Positions 56,309-64,000 of a stretch of DNA of 64,000 bases are shown in pieces (positions within the stretch are counted from its first letter, which is position 1; each line of letters opens with the position of its first letter). The notes beneath the pieces are model-generated. The model made no database searches. It saw only the letters and a program-made list of their open reading frames with translations, and was not told where the DNA came from. The stretch is from assembly GCA_026390575.1 (NCBI GenBank), contig JAPLFR010000009.1, forward strand, positions 248,001 through 312,000. Direction: 5' to 3'. This DNA is from Ignavibacteriales bacterium. Its GTDB lineage: Bacteria > Bacteroidota > Ignavibacteria > UBA10030. The position numbers and the translations under genes were made by a program.

Positions 56309-56394
56309 AATAAAAGATAGGCAAAAAAGGAGGGAAATGAAAAAAGCACAGTGGTTTTTCCACATAGTTAATTATCAAAATAATAGATTCCCGA

Positions 56395-56462
56395 CAGGAA
56401 CATTCGGGAATGACAAAACGAAAAATGAGTGTCATTCCCGCGGATTGTAAGCGGGAATCCAA
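56395..56462. repeat. Inverted intergenic repeats with CATTCCCG/CGGGAATG cores
   Basis: A hairpin at about 56389-56412 (TTCCCGA ... TCGGGAA) is followed by CATTCCCGC ... GCGGGAATCC at about 56432-56461. These are dispersed repeats seen in many genomes of this group. They lie in the 274-base gap before the exported-protein gene. Confidence 0.6.
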
Positions 56463-56582
56463 AACGGCCAACTACGAAAAAAGAGGTGTTGATATTTCTC
56501 AATGCAATTTCTTTTAAAATTCCCTATACTCCCATCAGTGTGGTTGTAGAGAAGTTCTTGAACAAGGAGAAATCTCAAATCC

Positions 56583-57215
56583 ATGATCAAGCACTTAGTG
56601 ATTCTCGGTATCCTTATATTTCTTTTTTTGGCAAGCATCTTGAGTTCAGCAGAGGTTACGGCTGTCTTCGAGGCAGTGTGGGATGGTCCGTTTTTCACCA
56701 CCATGTTGGGAAAATTAGGAGGATATCTCCCCGATCAATTCTTTTTCAGTGAATCGACATGGAAGAATAGGAGAGGGCAGGAAGAATTCTTCATAGCGCT
56801 TGATGATAATGGAGGAAAAGCATGGGCTCGCATTCACTCCGACACGTCGAAAGCATCGGCAGTGTGGCTTCCCAGAAAATCTGTAGAGATTTTGAATAAC
56901 GATGTCGTCCGGTTTGTGAGAACACTTCGAATTATGTTTAAGGATTCTTCGCGTCATGCAATGCGTGGAATGTTTATTTTCGGCAAGAGAAAGCTCGCTG
57001 CAGAAGCTGCGGAGTTCAAACTTTCACAAGATGAAGAACTGAAATTCGGACATGCGCGTGCCTTCAATGTCCTCACATTTGACACAACAGGAACCCCCGA
57101 TATCAGAGGGCGAGTGGTGACAGATTATGATGGCGCTCTTTATTATCGAAAGGTGTCAATCCATCTCCCGGATGACGAAATAGAAGTCACGCTAGAGGAA
57201 CAAAAAGAAAAATAA
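56583..57215 (+). CDS. Exported protein of unknown function
   Basis: 210 residues. A signal peptide (V-I-L-G-I-L-I-F-L-F-L-A-S-I-L-S-S-A) is followed by a beta-rich mature domain that repeatedly shows patterns like F-F-I-A-L-D-D and Y-Y-R-K-V-S-I-H. This is loosely reminiscent of DUF3108-like periplasmic proteins, but I do not claim that family. AAGGAG lies at 56564-56569. Its stop TAA shares a base with the ATG of the patatin gene (TAATG), so the two are coupled. Confidence 0.7.
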   Translation: MIKHLVILGILIFLFLASILSSAEVTAVFEAVWDGPFFTTMLGKLGGYLPDQFFFSESTWKNRRGQEEFFIALDDNGGKAWARIHSDTSKASAVWLPRKSVEILNNDVVRFVRTLRIMFKDSSRHAMRGMFIFGKRKLAAEAAEFKLSQDEELKFGHARAFNVLTFDTTGTPDIRGRVVTDYDGALYYRKVSIHLPDDEIEVTLEEQKEK

Positions 57216-58156
57216 TGCAGCGAAATCCAGTACATACTAAGGTTCATCCTTTCACACTGGTTCTGGGTGGAGGAGGGGCGCGCGGGTTGGCACATATTGG
57301 AATTCTCAAAGCTCTTGAGAAAATCGGGTTCGTGCCATCATTGATTGTCGGTACCAGCATGGGAGCTGTGGTGGGCGGCATGTACGCACAACTAAAAAGT
57401 GCAGATGCCGTGGAAAAGAAATTCAGAAAATTCCTGGAAGGATCTTTCTATAAACGGATCGGATTGGAACAATTTTCAGACACAGATACCAAAAGTTCTC
57501 GCTCGGTGTGGGAGAGATTTGCCACGCACTTGCGTCAAAGATATTTCATATCAAAGTCCGCATTGGGTAACGGGAAGTTTGCACAAACAACATTAATTCA
57601 ATCGTTGAACTTTCTTCTTGAAGAAGGAGATATCAGCGGCCTGTCTCTTCGTTTTGCCGCTGTGGCAAGCGATATAGCATCCGGTAAAGAGTATGTGTTC
57701 TCCTCCGGTTCCATCATCACTGCTGTTGCAGCAAGTTCTGCAATCCCCGGTATTATCGCACCACTTGAGATAGATCATCGCCAATTCGTTGATGGTAAAG
57801 TCACGAGTACGATTCCTGTGCCGGCTGCTCGTTCGTTGTCGAAGGATCCCATCATTGCTGTTGATGTCCGGCAATCTCTAGGCAGGTATGAGAACCATCA
57901 ACATGGATATGAGATTGTCATGCGAGCAAGTGAAGTCACGAATAACAAGCTTGATGACATCCAGCTGCAGCACGCTGATATTATTCTCAAACCGGACGTA
58001 GAGATAATCACCTGGAATGAATTTCACCGCATCGATCAATGTATTCTTGCAGGGGAACAAACCGTCGAAGAGAATCTTCAGCGAATAAAGTATAGATTTG
58101 TGGGAAGTAAATTCCAAATTGCCTTGAGAAGATTTATGAGCCCTCGTAGTAAGTGA
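57215..58156 (+). CDS. Patatin-like phospholipase
   Basis: 313 residues. The oxyanion loop G-G-G-G-A-R-G lies near residue 13, the nucleophile elbow G-T-S48-M-G near 46-50 and the dyad Asp D193 in V-D-G-K. Bacterial members hydrolyse acyl lipids. No signal peptide is seen, so it is probably cytoplasmic or translocated otherwise. It overlaps the upstream exported-protein gene. Confidence 0.92.
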   Translation: MQRNPVHTKVHPFTLVLGGGGARGLAHIGILKALEKIGFVPSLIVGTSMGAVVGGMYAQLKSADAVEKKFRKFLEGSFYKRIGLEQFSDTDTKSSRSVWERFATHLRQRYFISKSALGNGKFAQTTLIQSLNFLLEEGDISGLSLRFAAVASDIASGKEYVFSSGSIITAVAASSAIPGIIAPLEIDHRQFVDGKVTSTIPVPAARSLSKDPIIAVDVRQSLGRYENHQHGYEIVMRASEVTNNKLDDIQLQHADIILKPDVEIITWNEFHRIDQCILAGEQTVEENLQRIKYRFVGSKFQIALRRFMSPRSK

Positions 58157-58158
58157 GA

Positions 58159-58830
58159 TAACCTCGTTCCCAAACTCCGTTTGGGAACGGACGGCAAGAT
58201 CGACTTGGGAGTACGAGTGGAAGCGGAGCTTCTGCAATTGCGATCCCAAGCAGAGCTTCGGATCGAGAATACGGGATGAAGCTTCCGCGCTGTTCTTGAC
58301 ACTGTTTTAACCTCGTTCCCAAACTCCGTTTGGGAACTGACAGCATTGAAGATCGACTTGGGAGTAAGCGTGGAAGCGGAGCTTCCGGCAGTTGCGATCC
58401 CAAGCAGAGCTTGGGATCGAGAATAAAGAAATTAACTTCGTTCCCAAACTCCGCTTGGGAACGGACGGCATTGAAGATCGACTTGGGAGTACGAGTGGAA
58501 GCGGAGCTTCTGCAATTGCGATCCCAAGCAGAGCTTCGGATCGAGAATAAAGAAATTAACCTCGTTCCCAAACTCCGTTTGGGAACGGACAGCATAGAAG
58601 ATCGACTTGGGAGTACGAGTGGAAGCGGAGCTTCTGCAATTGCGATCCCAAGCAGAGCTTGGGATCGAGAATAAAGAAATTAACCTCGTTCCCAAACTCC
58701 GTTTGGGAACAGACGGCAAGATCGACTTGGGAGTACGAGTGGAAGCGGAGCTTCTGCAATTGCGATCCCAAGCAGAGCTTCGGATCGAGAATACGGGATG
58801 AAGATTGCGGGCTGTTCTTGACACTGTTTA
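58159..58830. repeat. Five-unit tandem array of hairpin-rich repeats
   Basis: Units start at 58159, 58308, 58433, 58557 and 58681; lengths are 149, 125, 124, 124 and 150. Each opens with T-A-A-C-(C/T)-T-C-G and holds three hairpins: GTTCCCAAAC/GTTTGGGAAC around TCC, a shorter GAAGC/GCTTC around GGA, and GATCCCAAGC/GCTTGGGATC around AGA, in some copies with GG changed to CG. First and last units alone share a longer 3' part (ACGGGATGAAG ... CACTGTTT), so the array grew by internal duplication. Open frames inside are coincidental. It lies between the patatin and M16 genes. Confidence 0.93.
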
Positions 58831-58892
58831 AAGTATTATCTACATTCTTTCGCTCTTCCATCACGATCAAATCAATTAAGGAGGAAACCCGC

Positions 58893-60239
58893 ATGTCAAA
58901 GAAGAAAATAATTCTTATTTGTTGGGGGATATTATTCCTTGCGCCCGCGCTCCTCTTCGCACAAAAGTATCATATCTACTCGACAAAACTTTCAAATGGC
59001 CTGGAAGTTATTGCTATAGAAAACCCTGTTGTCCCTCTTGTGACCATTGAGTTGGATGTTCGAAACGGCTCGTATACCGAATCACCGGAGTATAACGGTC
59101 TTTCGCATCTCTACGAACACATGTTTTTCAAGGCGAATGCTGCGATCCCCACCCAGGAGAAATACCTCGAGCGTATGCAGGAACTGGGCATGGAATGGAA
59201 CGGCACAACAGGCGAGGAGCGCGTCAACTACTTCTTTACTTTCGGAAAAGACAATCTGAAAGAAGGATTCGAGTTTATGAAAGCCGCCGCGATGACGCCG
59301 TTATTCCTTCAGCCGGAACTGGAGCGTGAGCGCGCGGTCGTCATAGGGGAATATGACCGCAATGAGGCAAGCCCGTACTATTATTTGTACCGTGATATGA
59401 ATAAGAAATTATGGTATAAATATTACAGCAGAAAAAATCCGCTCGGCGAGCGCGAGGTTATTTTAAATTGCGACCAGAAGAAAATGCAAACGATCCAGAA
59501 TCGGTATTATATTCCCAACAATTCCGCGTTGCTGCTTGCAGGGGCTGTTCGTCATGAAGAAATCTTCAAGCTCGCGGAACAATATTTTGGAGAATGGAAA
59601 AAGGGAGATGATCCGTTCAAGTTATATCCGATTCCCGATCATCCACCTCTTATGAAAACCGATACGTTCATCGTGGAAAAGCCGGTGAACGCCATTATGA
59701 TACAAATCGGATGGCACGGCCCCTCCATAACGAAAGACATCAAATCGACGTATGCAGCCGATGTGATGAGTTTTATTCTCGGCCAGCGGGATTCTCAATT
59801 TCAGAAGCGGCTGATTGAAAGCGGCTTGTGTATGTTTGCCGGACTGTCGTATTATTCTCTCGACCATACGGGACCGATCACCGTTCAGGCACAAACGACG
59901 GTCGACAAATACGCCGAAGCTGAAAAAGCGCTGTTCGGCGAGATCGGCAAATTAACGCAACCCGATTATTACACGGATGAACAGTTAGCGAACGCAAAGA
60001 CTCAATTGGAAATTAGTGAGATGTATTCCCACGAGCGTCCATCGGCATTCGTTCATACGGTAGGATTCTGGTGGTCGGTCGCTCACGGGTTGGATTATTA
60101 TCTGGATTATGTCGATAATTTGCGAAAGGTCTCGCGAAGCGACATCAATGAGTACGTAAAAAAGTACATTCAGAACGCTCCGTACATCAAGGGCCTGCTG
60201 ATGTCTTCGGAAGATAGGAAAAAAGTGTTTCCACAGTAA
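58893..60239 (+). CDS. M16-family zinc peptidase, catalytic subunit
   Basis: 448 residues from ATG 58893, nine bases after AAGGAGG (58878-58884). An open frame continues upstream into the repeat array and is not real. The signal peptide core is I-L-I-C-W-G-I-L-F-L-A-P-A-L-L-F-A. The inverted zinc motif H72-L-Y-E75-H76 is intact, and E-R-A-V-V-I-G-E-Y follows about 75 residues later, supplying the third ligand. Such peptidases act in the periplasm as a pair with an inactive partner, which is encoded next. Confidence 0.93.
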   Translation: MSKKKIILICWGILFLAPALLFAQKYHIYSTKLSNGLEVIAIENPVVPLVTIELDVRNGSYTESPEYNGLSHLYEHMFFKANAAIPTQEKYLERMQELGMEWNGTTGEERVNYFFTFGKDNLKEGFEFMKAAAMTPLFLQPELERERAVVIGEYDRNEASPYYYLYRDMNKKLWYKYYSRKNPLGEREVILNCDQKKMQTIQNRYYIPNNSALLLAGAVRHEEIFKLAEQYFGEWKKGDDPFKLYPIPDHPPLMKTDTFIVEKPVNAIMIQIGWHGPSITKDIKSTYAADVMSFILGQRDSQFQKRLIESGLCMFAGLSYYSLDHTGPITVQAQTTVDKYAEAEKALFGEIGKLTQPDYYTDEQLANAKTQLEISEMYSHERPSAFVHTVGFWWSVAHGLDYYLDYVDNLRKVSRSDINEYVKKYIQNAPYIKGLLMSSEDRKKVFPQ

Positions 60240-60278
60240 AACGGTCAATGCAATAAAGTATAATCAAGGAGTGTATGT

Positions 60279-61589
60279 ATGAGAACATATCGATTCCTCA
60301 CAGCGGCCGTTGTTTCTCTGACGTTCCTCATGCTTGCGGCTTCTTCTGCGGCGGCACAATCGCCGGAAGAATTCTCCGTCAACGGCCTCAAAGTAATTTT
60401 AAAAGCAAATCCGGCGAACGATATCATTTCAGCACAGTTGTATCTGCGCGGCGGTGTCCTCAATATCAGTGACTCGACGCAGGGTATTGAACCGCTCATT
60501 TTTGAGATTGCAGAAAAAGGGAGTAAAAAATATCCGAAAGAAGCACTCTTTCAAATTCTTGACCGGACGGCGGCAAGTATCACAAACACGTCGACACACG
60601 ATTACAGCTCCATCTCGCTGCGTTGTCTCAAACGTCAGTTCGATGAACTGTGGGATGTCTTTGCCGATGTGGTGATGAATCCTGCATTCAAAGAAGAGGA
60701 TGTAAAGCTTGTGAGAGATACAAAACTTGTTAATATCCGGCAGCGCAAGGATAATCCGGATAATTATCTCAGGGAACTGTCCAATGAATTTTTCTACCAG
60801 GGACATGCATACCGGTTAAATCCTGATGGGATAGAATCATCTGTTTCAGCCATAAGCGTTGAACAAATGAAGAACCATCTGCGCGATAATTTGAACACGT
60901 CGAAGCTGTTGCTGGTGGTTGTCGGAAATACGACAAAAGAAGAATTGACTGCGAAGTTGAAGGCCACATTCGGCAAACTTCCTCAGGGAGAGTATACCGC
61001 ACCTGTGATTTCTCCGGTTCAGCATTCGTCTGCAGGTTTGAAAGTGGTAGAGCAGAAAATGCCGACCAATTATATCCGCGGAACTTTTTCTGTGCCGAAT
61101 CAGTCCGACCCGGAGTATTATGCGATGAGAGTTGCTATAAATGTATTGGACTTTCGGTTGTTCGAAGAGGTGCGGACAAAAAGGAACCTTTCCTATGCGC
61201 CATACTCCGTGATAGCGAACGAAATGGTCAATCGGGCATTCATTTATGTCACAACGGTACAACCTGATACGACAATAAAAGTGATGTTCGCAGAGATGAA
61301 GAAATTGCAGACGGAACCTCTTACGGCAAAAGTACTGAAAGATCGGGTTGCATTGTTTTTGACGGAGTATTATACGGGCAACGAAACAAATAGTGCCCAG
61401 GCAGATTTTCTCGCAAGCTGTGAAATTATCGGGAAAGGATGGAAAATGGGGGAATCATTTATCGAACAAATTCAACGCGTCACTGCCGCGGATATTCAAC
61501 AAGTTGCCAACAAATATTTCCGCAACATTCAAATGGTCGTCATCGGTGATCCAAAGGTTATAGACACAAAGATATTCACTTCGATGTGA
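60279..61589 (+). CDS. M16-family peptidase homologue, non-catalytic subunit
   Basis: 436 residues. Signal peptide core V-V-S-L-T-F-L-M-L-A-A-S-S-A-A-A. At the position of H-x-x-E-H it reads E-P-L-I-F-E-I-A, so the zinc ligands are lost. The C-terminal half keeps the M16 fold (F-E-E-V-R-T-K-R-N-L-S-Y). It begins 39 bases after the active subunit and should form an M16B heterodimer. A terminator follows the stop. Confidence 0.92.
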   Translation: MRTYRFLTAAVVSLTFLMLAASSAAAQSPEEFSVNGLKVILKANPANDIISAQLYLRGGVLNISDSTQGIEPLIFEIAEKGSKKYPKEALFQILDRTAASITNTSTHDYSSISLRCLKRQFDELWDVFADVVMNPAFKEEDVKLVRDTKLVNIRQRKDNPDNYLRELSNEFFYQGHAYRLNPDGIESSVSAISVEQMKNHLRDNLNTSKLLLVVVGNTTKEELTAKLKATFGKLPQGEYTAPVISPVQHSSAGLKVVEQKMPTNYIRGTFSVPNQSDPEYYAMRVAINVLDFRLFEEVRTKRNLSYAPYSVIANEMVNRAFIYVTTVQPDTTIKVMFAEMKKLQTEPLTAKVLKDRVALFLTEYYTGNETNSAQADFLASCEIIGKGWKMGESFIEQIQRVTAADIQQVANKYFRNIQMVVIGDPKVIDTKIFTSM

Positions 61590-61612
61590 TCGGAATTAAT
61601 CGTGTACGCATG

Positions 61613-61643
61613 AAAACGCCTGGTACTCCACCGGGCGTTTTTT
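61613..61643 (+). terminator. Rho-independent terminator of the M16 operon
   Basis: Stem AAACGCCTGG / CCGGGCGTTT (one mismatch, 61614-61640 region) followed by a T run, about 25 bases after the M16 stop. Confidence 0.85.
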
Positions 61644-61715
61644 TATGATAGGCAGTGAAGTTCGTGTTAGTCCATGTATCATGGAGACAGTAAAGTTGTA
61701 TTCATTAAAGGAGTT

Positions 61716-61759
61716 TGTCGATGGCATTGTTGAGCAATTGCGGGAATGGATTGAAGCTC
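61716..61759 (+). pseudogene. Fragment of a DUF559 endonuclease gene
   Basis: These 44 bases are identical to 63229-63272, the 3' part of the intact DUF559 gene. The preceding bases and the following ACACAG do not match, so only a tail has survived. It stands just left of the empty element at 61785-61934. Confidence 0.85.
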
Positions 61760-61784
61760 ATGTGACACAGCAAAAAGACTAACT

Positions 61785-61934
61785 GTCCCCTCTTGAGAGG
61801 GGACCGCAGGGGTGTGTGGTTGATGATTGCTGGAAAAAATATGGCGCGACAAAAGATGACACACCCCTTCCGCCCAACAAGACGGCGGACGAGAAATCCC
61901 CTCTCGGCTGGATTACTTCTTATGTGAGAGGGGA
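61785..61934. mobile_element. Empty, MITE-like copy of the DUF559 element
   Basis: Left end GTCCCCTCT-TGAGAGGGG-AC ... AGGGGTGTGTG at 61785-61818 and right end ACACACCCC ... TCCCCTCTC ... GAGAGGGGAC at 61859-61934 correspond in order and orientation to the ends of the gene-carrying element at 62869-63329. The interior between the ends is about 40 bases and has no gene. Its relation to the full element is that of a MITE to its parent. Confidence 0.75.
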
Positions 61935-61981
61935 CTTTTATGTGATTTTTGCCGGCGGGATGTAGAGTTGACATTGAAAAA

Positions 61982-62563
61982 ATGACGATTAGCAATGGCG
62001 AAATGACATCTGCTAAAGTTGGAAAGTTATCTGACACTGGCGAAAAGTAATTTGGTGTTGTAGTAATTTCAATAGTCAAGTGCGAAAAGTACTTTGACAG
62101 TCCTGAAAAGTAGTTTGACATCGGCGGGAAGCAATCTAACGTTGACGCGATGCCACCTATCATCGACGCGAAGACATCTGACAACGATGCGAAGCTACCT
62201 GACATTAACGCGAAGCCATCTGATGATGGCGCGGAGTAGTTTGACGTTGCCGCGGAGTAGTCTGACTGTGCCGCGAAGCAGTTTGACATCTGTGCGGAGT
62301 GGTTTGACGAGGAAGAAATGTCAGGTTACGATGACGCGAAGTCAGTTTACATCGGCGCGAACCTGTCTGACGTTGTAACAATTTCAAAATTGAATTGTGA
62401 AAAGCACTTTGTCAGTCGCGAAAAGCAGTTTTGCACAAGCGAAAAGTAGTTTGCAGTTGTTGCGAAGCAGTTTGACGTTTCCGCGGAGTGGTTTGGCGAT
62501 GGTGCGGAGCAGTTTGAGGAGAAAGAAATGGTGAGTACAGCAGGAAAATTGTTATTTGAATAA
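61982..62563 (+). repeat. 21-bp minisatellite (degenerate heptad-coding repeat)
   Basis: Successive 21-base units such as those at 62231-62293 share G-(A/C)-(A/G)-G-x-x-(T/C)-T-G-A. One plus frame running from ATG 61982 to TAA 62563 has a clear heptapeptide pattern (A-K-Q-F-D-I-C, A-E-W-F-D). It is interrupted by a TAA at codon 23 and TAG at codons 44, 86, 93 and 156. All five stops fall on the same variable third codon of the unit, which elsewhere is CAG, TGG, CAC, CTA and others. Longer partial repeats (TAACAATTTC-like then GAAAAGCACTTT) recur. The region is probably non-coding, or a decayed coding minisatellite. Confidence 0.7.
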
Positions 62564-62868
62564 CCGGTGAAGGTTTTTTCTTTTTGAGCTTTTGTAGGGA
62601 CGTTTAATTAAACGTCCCTACCGAGTATGTCTCTACTTGATTCTCACCCGATAACTCGCTACCATTTTCACGAGAAGCGTGTTGGGGAAACATCGCTTAC
62701 AATCCGCTATCGTCAGATTTCAAATCAGATTCCTAATATTGATTTCAACGCGATTCCATTTCTATGCTGATGTACAAAACGTTGGCTTGTTTATTGTAAT
62801 TTATACTAACGGGATGGATGTGAAGAATAAATAAATGCAAATGCATTTTTTCATATGTAAGATCAAAT
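62564..62868. other. Spacer with a 28-bp perfect palindrome
   Basis: A loopless perfect palindrome occupies 62594-62621 (arms GTAGGGACGTTTAA). No gene or ribosome-binding site was seen otherwise. It joins the minisatellite and the DUF559 element. Confidence 0.7.
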
Positions 62869-63329
62869 GTCCCCTCTCCAGAGGGGACTACAGGGGTGTG
62901 TGACAAAGGTTTGTATGGAAGATCGATGGATTCGATATAGTCCGAGATTAAAACAGATAGCCCGAACATTGCGGAAGAATATGACGTTGTCGGAAATTCT
63001 TCTCTGGCAGCAGATTAAGGGTAAGCAATTATTGGGATATGATTTTCACAGGCAGAAACCGATTGATGAATATGTGGTAGATTTCTACTGTCCGCGATTG
63101 AAATTAGTTCTTGAAATAGACGGTGATTCTCATGATGGAAAGGAAGAGGCAGACAAGATAAGACAAGAAAAACTGGAATCATTGGGATTGACGGTGATGC
63201 GATTCTGGGATTCAGATGTTAAGAGCAATGTCGATGGCATTGTTGAGCAATTGCGGGAATGGATTGAAGCTCGAAGAACACACCCCTAAATCCCCTCTCG
63301 GCTCGGTTAATTCTTATGTGAGAGGGGAC
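62869..63329. mobile_element. 461-bp element carrying a DUF559 endonuclease, with inverted terminal hairpins
   Basis: The left end (62869-62902) reads a CCCCTCT/AGAGGGG hairpin followed by AGGGGTGTGTG. The right end (63278-63329) reads ACACACCCCT followed by a CCCCTCTC ... GAGAGGGG hairpin with a longer loop. The ends are thus inverted copies of one another. The gene fills the interior and its last codons and stop lie inside the right end. A similar empty copy lies at 61785-61934. Confidence 0.78.
62915..63289 (+). CDS. DUF559 endonuclease-fold protein
   Basis: 124 residues from ATG 62915; the frame runs upstream into the left repeat. Seen: L-R-K-N-M-T-L-S-E-I-L-L-W near residue 20, F-H-R-Q-K-P-I near 45, then D-E-Y-V-V-D-F-Y-C and L-V-L-E-I-D-G-D-S-H. 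Together these are the D ... E-x-D-type site of the restriction-endonuclease-like (Vsr/DUF559) fold. It ends in R-T-H-P encoded within the right terminal repeat. Function unknown; nicking or repair roles are inferred from fold only. Confidence 0.88.
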   Translation: MEDRWIRYSPRLKQIARTLRKNMTLSEILLWQQIKGKQLLGYDFHRQKPIDEYVVDFYCPRLKLVLEIDGDSHDGKEEADKIRQEKLESLGLTVMRFWDSDVKSNVDGIVEQLREWIEARRTHP

Positions 63330-63481
63330 TTTTAGGGGATTTTTGTCGGCATGATGGATGTGAGAGTTGAAGGTTTATAATTAGTACTCCACAAATGAAG
63401 AATACCGATCTTTGATATTGCAAAATGCAACTTCAAAGAAGGGTCGTGACGGAGTGGATGTGAAGAAGAAGGATAATTAAA

Positions 63482-64000
63482 ATGAATGAGAACACAATTA
63501 TCCCGAGCGAAGTGATTGAAAAAAGGATATTTCTTTTGCGGGGACAGAAAGTAATGCTGGATACTCATCTCGCTGAATTATATAATGTTCCCACAAAATC
63601 TCTTAATCTTGCTGTGAAGCGAAACAGTGACAGATTCCCAGCAGATTTTATGTTTCAGCTAAGTGATGAAGAATATTCATTGATATCCAGCCATTTGAGG
63701 TTGCAGAATGAAACCTCAAAGGAATCCAGAAGAGGCGGAAGGCGATACTTACCATATGCTTTTTCGGAACAAGGTGTTGCAATGCTTTCCAGTGTTTTAA
63801 GAAGTCGAAGAGCTGTTCAGGTCAACATTGAAATCATGAGGGCATTTGTTAAATTACGTGAATTGTTAACTTCAAATAAAGATTTGGCACATAAATTATT
63901 GAAACTTGAAAAGAGGTATGATTCGCAGTTTAAAATTGTTTTTGACGCTATTCGTCAGTTAATGGCACCGCCTGAATATCCCAAGAAAGAAATCGGTTTC
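63482..64000 (+). CDS. ORF6N-domain protein, 3' end outside window
   Basis: ATG 63482 opens a frame of 173 codons that continues past the window end. Its start [14 protein letters not shown] and later [27 protein letters not shown] are diagnostic of the ORF6N domain, frequent in phages and accessory regions. A coiled-coil region begins at about 135. A modest purine-rich site (AGAAGAAGGA) lies 5' at 63463-63472. Probably a DNA-binding accessory protein; the function is not established. Confidence 0.88.
   Translation, partial: MNENTIIPSEVIEKRIFLLRGQKVMLDTHLAELYNVPTKSLNLAVKRNSDRFPADFMFQLSDEEYSLISSHLRLQNETSKESRRGGRRYLPYAFSEQGVAMLSSVLRSRRAVQVNIEIMRAFVKLRELLTSNKDLAHKLLKLEKRYDSQFKIVFDAIRQLMAPPEYPKKEIGF

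Noticed and set aside
58159-58830. CRISPR array
   Set aside because: Units of about 124 bp are repeated in full with no unique spacers, and no cas gene is nearby.
58134-58894. Several overlapping open frames on both strands of the hairpin array
   Set aside because: They are by-products of a repeat with no stops in some frames; all are composed of the same repeated peptide and lack ribosome-binding sites.
61705-62289. 194-codon minus-strand frame through the minisatellite
   Set aside because: The heptapeptide pattern follows from the 21-bp DNA period in every frame. The frame also runs into the DUF559 element remnant and has no credible start site.
61982-62563. Amber stop-codon reassignment
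   Set aside because: Normal genes in the window show no internal TAG codons, and one of the interruptions is TAA, so decay or non-coding status is more likely than recoding.

Overview
The window reads as chromosomal DNA of a moderately AT-rich, Gram-negative bacterium of the Bacteroidota/Chlorobiota/Ignavibacteriota group. Three observations support this. There is a giant SprA-type outer-membrane translocon gene next to a PorX-type response regulator/PglZ gene, both hallmarks of the type IX secretion system (T9SS). A secreted protein ends in a T9SS sorting domain with the N-Y-P-N-P-F-N-P motif typical of Ignavibacteria and relatives. The intergenic palindromic repeats and DUF559/RAYT elements are of the kind common in that group. 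No tRNA, rRNA or CRISPR array was recognised. Family names come from motif recognition by eye; no database search was run.

Layout. 1-5.3 kb: a HerA-type ATPase cut by the window edge, two unknown envelope proteins, two near-duplicate single-domain response regulators and a tiny membrane protein. 5.3-7.7 kb (minus): lptF-lptG. 8-15 kb: a signalling cluster made of a REC/multi-PAS/GAF protein with no kinase domain, a GAF-PAS hybrid histidine kinase with two receivers (one with Glu at the phospho-Asp site), and an HPt protein, together enough for a phosphorelay. 15.2-25 kb: sprA, porX, tsaE, tsaB. 25-27.5 kb: accD, panC and a GlmU-like nucleotidyltransferase. 27.6-31.8 kb (minus): the aspartate-pathway operon asd-lysC-dapB-dapA. 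32-37.7 kb: an ABC-2 exporter, a POT-type transporter, a LolA-like protein and an Nramp transporter fused to a universal-stress-protein domain.

37.7-38.4 kb is a RAYT transposase between two near-identical hairpins. 38.4-42.5 kb (minus) holds an oxidised-guanine repair operon (mutT, a mutY with a non-Nudix C-terminus, an Ogg2-type glycosylase), then yajQ and a cell-wall amidase. 42.7-46.4 kb encodes a 1246-residue secreted protein with lamin-tail, OB-like and two phospholipase-D domains plus a T9SS tag. 46.5-48.4 kb is an AT-rich islet with a 39-residue secreted peptide, a possible outer-membrane protein and an unknown lipoprotein containing two G7 tracts. 48.9-57 kb holds a VOC protein, rubrerythrin, ychF, a zinc-ribbon miniprotein, the three-gene pntAA-pntAB-pntB transhydrogenase and a SpoU methyltransferase. 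56.6-61.6 kb carries an unknown exported protein, a patatin phospholipase and an active/inactive pair of M16 peptidases.

From about 58 kb on, the intergenic DNA is dominated by repeats: a five-unit hairpin array, a 21-bp minisatellite, and two elements with matching inverted ends. One of these carries a DUF559 endonuclease gene and the other is empty. The window ends inside an ORF6N-domain gene.

The most interesting candidates for an undescribed system are the 461-bp DUF559 element with its empty MITE-like relative, the RAYT with paired hairpins, the lamin-tail/OB/PLD T9SS effector, and the phosphorelay beside the T9SS genes.
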